A stretch of 64,000 bases of DNA from Bimastos eiseni. Lineage: Eukaryota > Annelida > Clitellata > Crassiclitellata > Lumbricidae. Under the pieces are notes generated by a model. It saw only the letters and a list, made by a program, of their open reading frames with translations. It was not told the DNA's origin and searched no databases. Location of the stretch: positions 31,164,908 to 31,228,907 of the forward strand of contig OY365810.1 in NCBI GenBank assembly GCA_959347315.1, written 5' to 3'. The translations under genes were made by a program, and so were the position numbers. This document shows, one piece after another, positions 60,801 to 64,000 of the stretch (within the stretch, counting starts at the first letter, position 1; every line of letters starts with the position of its first letter).

Positions 60801-63800
60801 CCTGATAAATATTATTTGGTTTGGATCATGTCAAGTTTCTCGATAAAATGTCAGTGAACCCGGGTTCATCGTTATTTTCCCAAATAATGAAACCTTGATT
60901 TTTTGCTATTGTATTGGAAGAAGTGAAGATATCTATGGAGAATGTTGATGCCAATAGGTCCTCACAGATGCCTGATAAATATTATTTGGTTTGGATCATG
61001 TCAAGTTTCTCGATAAAATGTCAGTGAACCCGGGTTCATCGTGATATTCTTAAATAATGAAACCTTGATTTTTTGCTATTGTATTGGAAGAAGTGAAGAT
61101 ATCTATGGAGAATGTTGATGCCAATAGGTCCTCACAGATGCCTGATAAATATTATTTGGTTTGGATCATGTCAAGTTTCTCGATAAAATGTCAGTGAACC
61201 CGGGTTCATCGTTATTTTCCCAAATAATGAAACCTTGATTTTTTGCTATTGTATTGGTAGAGGTGAAGATATCTATGGAGAATTTTGATGCCAATAGGTC
61301 CTCAGAGATGCTTGATAAATACTATTTGGTTTGGATCATGTCAAGTTTCTCGATAAAAAGTCAGTGAACCCGGGTTCATCGTTATTTTCCCAAATAATGA
61401 AACCTTGATTTTTTGCTATTGTATTGGAAGAAGTGAAGATATATATGGAGAATTTTGATGCCAATAGGTCCTCACAGATGCTTGAAAAATATTATTTGGT
61501 TTGGGTCATGTCAAGTTTCTCGATAAAAATTCAGTGAACCCGGGTTCATCGTGATTTTCCCAAACAATGAAACCTTGATTTTTTGCTATTGTATTGGAAG
61601 AAGTGAAGATATCTATGGAGAATTTTAATGCCAATAGGTCCTCACAGATGCTTGAAAAATATTATTTGGTTTGGGTCATGTCAAGTTTCTCGATAAAAAG
61701 TCAGTGAACCCGGGTTCATCGTGATTTTCCCAAATAATGAAACCTTGATTTTTTGCTATTGTATTGGAAGAAGTAAAGATATATATGGAGAATTTTGATT
61801 CCAATAGGTCCTCACAGATGCTTGAGAAATATTGTTTGGTTTGGATCATGTCAAGTTTCTCGATGAGAACTCAGTGAACCCGGGTTCATCGTGATTTTCC
61901 CAAATAATGAAACCTTGATTTTTTGCTATTGTATTGGAAGAAGTGAAGATATCTATGGAGAATTTTGATGCCAATAGGTCCTCACAGATGCTTGATAAAT
62001 ATTATTTGGTTTGGATCATGTCAAGTTTCTCGATAAAAATTCAGTGAACCCGGGTTCATCGTTATTTTCCCAAATAATGAAACCTTGATTTTTTGCTATT
62101 GTATTGGAAGAAGTGAAGATATATATGGAGAATTTTGATGCCAATAGGTCCTCACAGATGCTTGATAAATATTATTTGGTTTGGATCATGTCAAGTTTCT
62201 CGACCAAGTCAATGAACCCGGGTTCATCGTGATTTTCCCAAATAATGAAACCTTGATTTTTTGCTATTGTATTGGTAGAAGTGAAGATATCTTTGGAGAA
62301 TTTTGATGCCAATAGGTCCTCACAGATGCTTGAAAAATATTATTTGGTTTGGATCATGTCAAGTCTCTTGATAAAAATGTCAGTGAACCCGGGTTCATCG
62401 TGATATTCTTAAATAATGAAACCTTGATTTTTTGCTATTGTATTGGAAGAAGTGAAGATATCTATGGAGAATTTTGATGCCAATAGGTCCTCAGAGATGC
62501 CTGATAAATATTATTTGGTTTGGATCATGTCAAGTTTCTCGATAAAAAGTCAGTGAACCCAGGTTCATCGTGATTTTCCCAAGTAATGAAGCCTTGATTT
62601 TTTGCTATTGTATTGGAAGAAGTGAAGATATATCTGGAGAATGTTGATGCCAATAGGTCCTTACAGATGCTTGATAAATATTATTTGGTTTGGATCATGT
62701 CAAGTTTCTCGATAAAAAGTCAGTGAACCCGGGTTCATCGTGATTTTCCCAAATAATGAATCCTTGATTTTTTGCTATTGTATTGGAAGAAGTGAAGATA
62801 TCTATGGAGAATGTTGATGCCAATAGGTCCTCACAGATGCCTGATAAATATTATTTGGTTTGGATCATGTCAAGTTTCTCGATAAAATGTCAGTGAACCC
62901 GGGTTCATCGTGATTTTCCCAAATAATGAAACCTTGATTTTTAGCTATTGTATTGGTAGAAGTGAAGATATCTATGGAGAATTTTGATGCCAATAGGTCC
63001 TCACAGATGGTTGAAAAATATTATTTGGTTTGGATCATGTCAAGTTTCTCGATAAAAAGTCAGTGAACCCGGGTTCATCGTGATTTTCCCAAATAATGAA
63101 ACCTTGATTTTTAGCTATTGTATTGGTAGAAGTGAAGATATCTATGGAGAATTTTGATGCCAATAGGTCCTCAGAGATGCTTGATAAATATTATTTGGTT
63201 TGGATCATGTCAAGTTTCTCGATAAAATGTCAGTGAACCCGGGTTCATCGTTATTTTCCCAAATAATGAAACCTTGATTTTTTGCTATTGTATTGGTAGA
63301 AGTGAAGATATCTATGGATTATTTTGATGCCAATAGGTCCTCACAGATGCTTGAAAAATATTATTTGGTTTGGGTCATGTCAAGTTTCTCGATAAAAAGT
63401 CAGTGAACCCGGGTTCATCGTGATTTTCCCAAGTAATGAAGCCTTGATTTTTTGCTATTGTATTGGAAGAAGTGAAGATATATCTGGAGAATGTTGATGC
63501 CAATAGGTCCTTACAGATGCTTGATAAATATTATTTGATTTGGATCATGTCTAGTTTCTCGATAAAAAGTCAGTGAACCCGGGTTCATCGTGATTTTCCC
63601 AAATAATGAATCCTTGATTTTTTGCTATTGTATTGGAAGAAGTGAAGATATCTTTGGAGAATTTTGATGCCAATAGGTCCTCGGAGGTGCTTGATAAATT
63701 CTATTTGGTTTGGATCATGTCAAGTTTATCGATAAAAAGTCAGTGAACCCGGGTTATTCATGATTTTCCCAAATAATGAAACCTTGATTTTTTGCTATTG

Positions 63801-64000
63801 TATTGGAAGAAGTGAAGATATCTTTGGAGAATTTTGATGCCAATAGGACCTCACAGATGCATTATAAATATTATTTGGTTTGGATCATGTCAAGTCTCTT
63901 GATAAAAAGTCAGTGAACCCGGGTTCATCGTGATTTTCCCAAATAATGAAACCTTGATTTTTTGCTATTGTATTGGAAGAAGTGAAGATATCTATGGAGA
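57838..64000. repeat. Near-identical copy of 44234-50396 (offset 13604)
   Basis: Every mark checked falls at offset 13604: 'cgacaaag' (45196/58800), 'cccagg' (near 45550/59155), 'gatggttg' (46002/59606), 'acctcgatttt', 'ggtagaggtgaag', 'cgaccaag' (48597/62201) and 'tgatttggatcatgtctag'. Differences noticed are 'tcctccgag' against 'tcctcagag' (47700/61304), 'ggaccatg' against 'ggatcatg' (45181/58785) and 'gatgccaatagg' against 'gatggcaatagg' near 60270. The copy runs off the window end, where 63958-64000 is a partial monomer. Confidence 0.94.

Larger units (their letters stand above)
1..64000. repeat. Satellite DNA array, ~170 bp monomer, ~376 head-to-tail copies
   Basis: The same ~170 bp sequence recurs from the first to the last base with small substitutions and 1-5 bp indels. 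All copies read in the same direction. Nothing longer than about 5 bp interrupts it: no transposon, no inverted copy, no unique DNA. Every base of the window is therefore accounted for by this array or by the sub-blocks listed below. EcoRV (gatatc) and SmaI (cccggg) sites occur once in most monomers, so either enzyme would give a ladder in steps of about 170 bp. The length is close to a nucleosome repeat, as in many centromeric satellites, but no sequence feature proves that the array is a centromere. Family and species are not recognised. Confidence 0.98.

Noticed and set aside
1..64000. CRISPR array
   Set aside because: Repeats are about 170 bp, abut directly and have no unique spacers.
1..64000. 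Known satellite family such as Arabidopsis CEN180 or human alpha satellite
   Set aside because: The length class is similar, but the monomer's words do not match the consensus sequences I remember, and no 17-bp canonical CENP-B box is present. A search of satellite databases with the monomer would decide the family.

Overview
The whole window (1-64000) is one uninterrupted tandem satellite DNA array. About 376 copies of a monomer of roughly 170 bp run head to tail in a single orientation. The consensus monomer is AT-rich (about 35% GC by hand count). No protein-coding gene, RNA gene, transposable element, CRISPR array, inversion or unique-sequence island was seen. Array scale, monomer length and higher-order structure indicate a eukaryotic heterochromatic, possibly centromeric, satellite assembled from long reads. 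The species cannot be named from the sequence, and I do not recognise the satellite family.

Phase used throughout: a monomer starts at the T6 tract that follows 'ccttga', so monomer 1 is 1-170. Landmarks in order are the T6 tract, an EcoRV site (gatatc), 'gatgccaatagg', 'tcctcacagatgc', 'ttatttggtttgg', 'atcatgtcaag', a SmaI site inside the 14-bp palindrome TGAACCCGGGTTCA, 'gattttccc', and 'aataatgaaacc'. Most monomers are 170 bp. Recurrent length classes are 168, 169, 171, 173 and 175 bp, caused by small linked indels.

Layout. 1-9.0 kb: monomers rich in 'ttactcgatagaaag', 'tttttctataaaaag' and 'ttgcaattg', with a 9-monomer (about 1.53 kb) periodicity and an exact 4-monomer (680 bp) duplication. 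9.2-23.0 kb: a 22-monomer higher-order unit of 3742 bp in two perfectly abutting copies, then a 13-monomer and a 21-monomer partial copy. 23.0-28.75 kb: mixed monomers, then a 9-monomer unit of 1531 bp twice. 28.9-32.7 kb: an 11-monomer unit of 1872 bp twice. 32.7-37.3 kb: mixed monomers, then an 8-monomer unit of 1361 bp twice. 37.3-57.8 kb: nested overlapping duplications with periods of 1359, 3739, 3401 and 1189 bp and several chimeric monomers that mark recombination junctions. 57.8-64.0 kb: a near-identical copy of 44.2-50.4 kb, offset 13604 bp.

Nothing here works as a gene system. The interest lies in array architecture. Every block boundary falls in register with the monomer, several junctions lie inside hybrid monomers as expected from unequal exchange between misaligned repeats, and block nesting gives a partial order of events. 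Each monomer also carries a GC-rich palindrome overlapping a motif that matches 7 of the 9 essential positions of the mammalian CENP-B box. Short minus-strand reading frames of 63-99 codons are by-products of the repeat, not genes.
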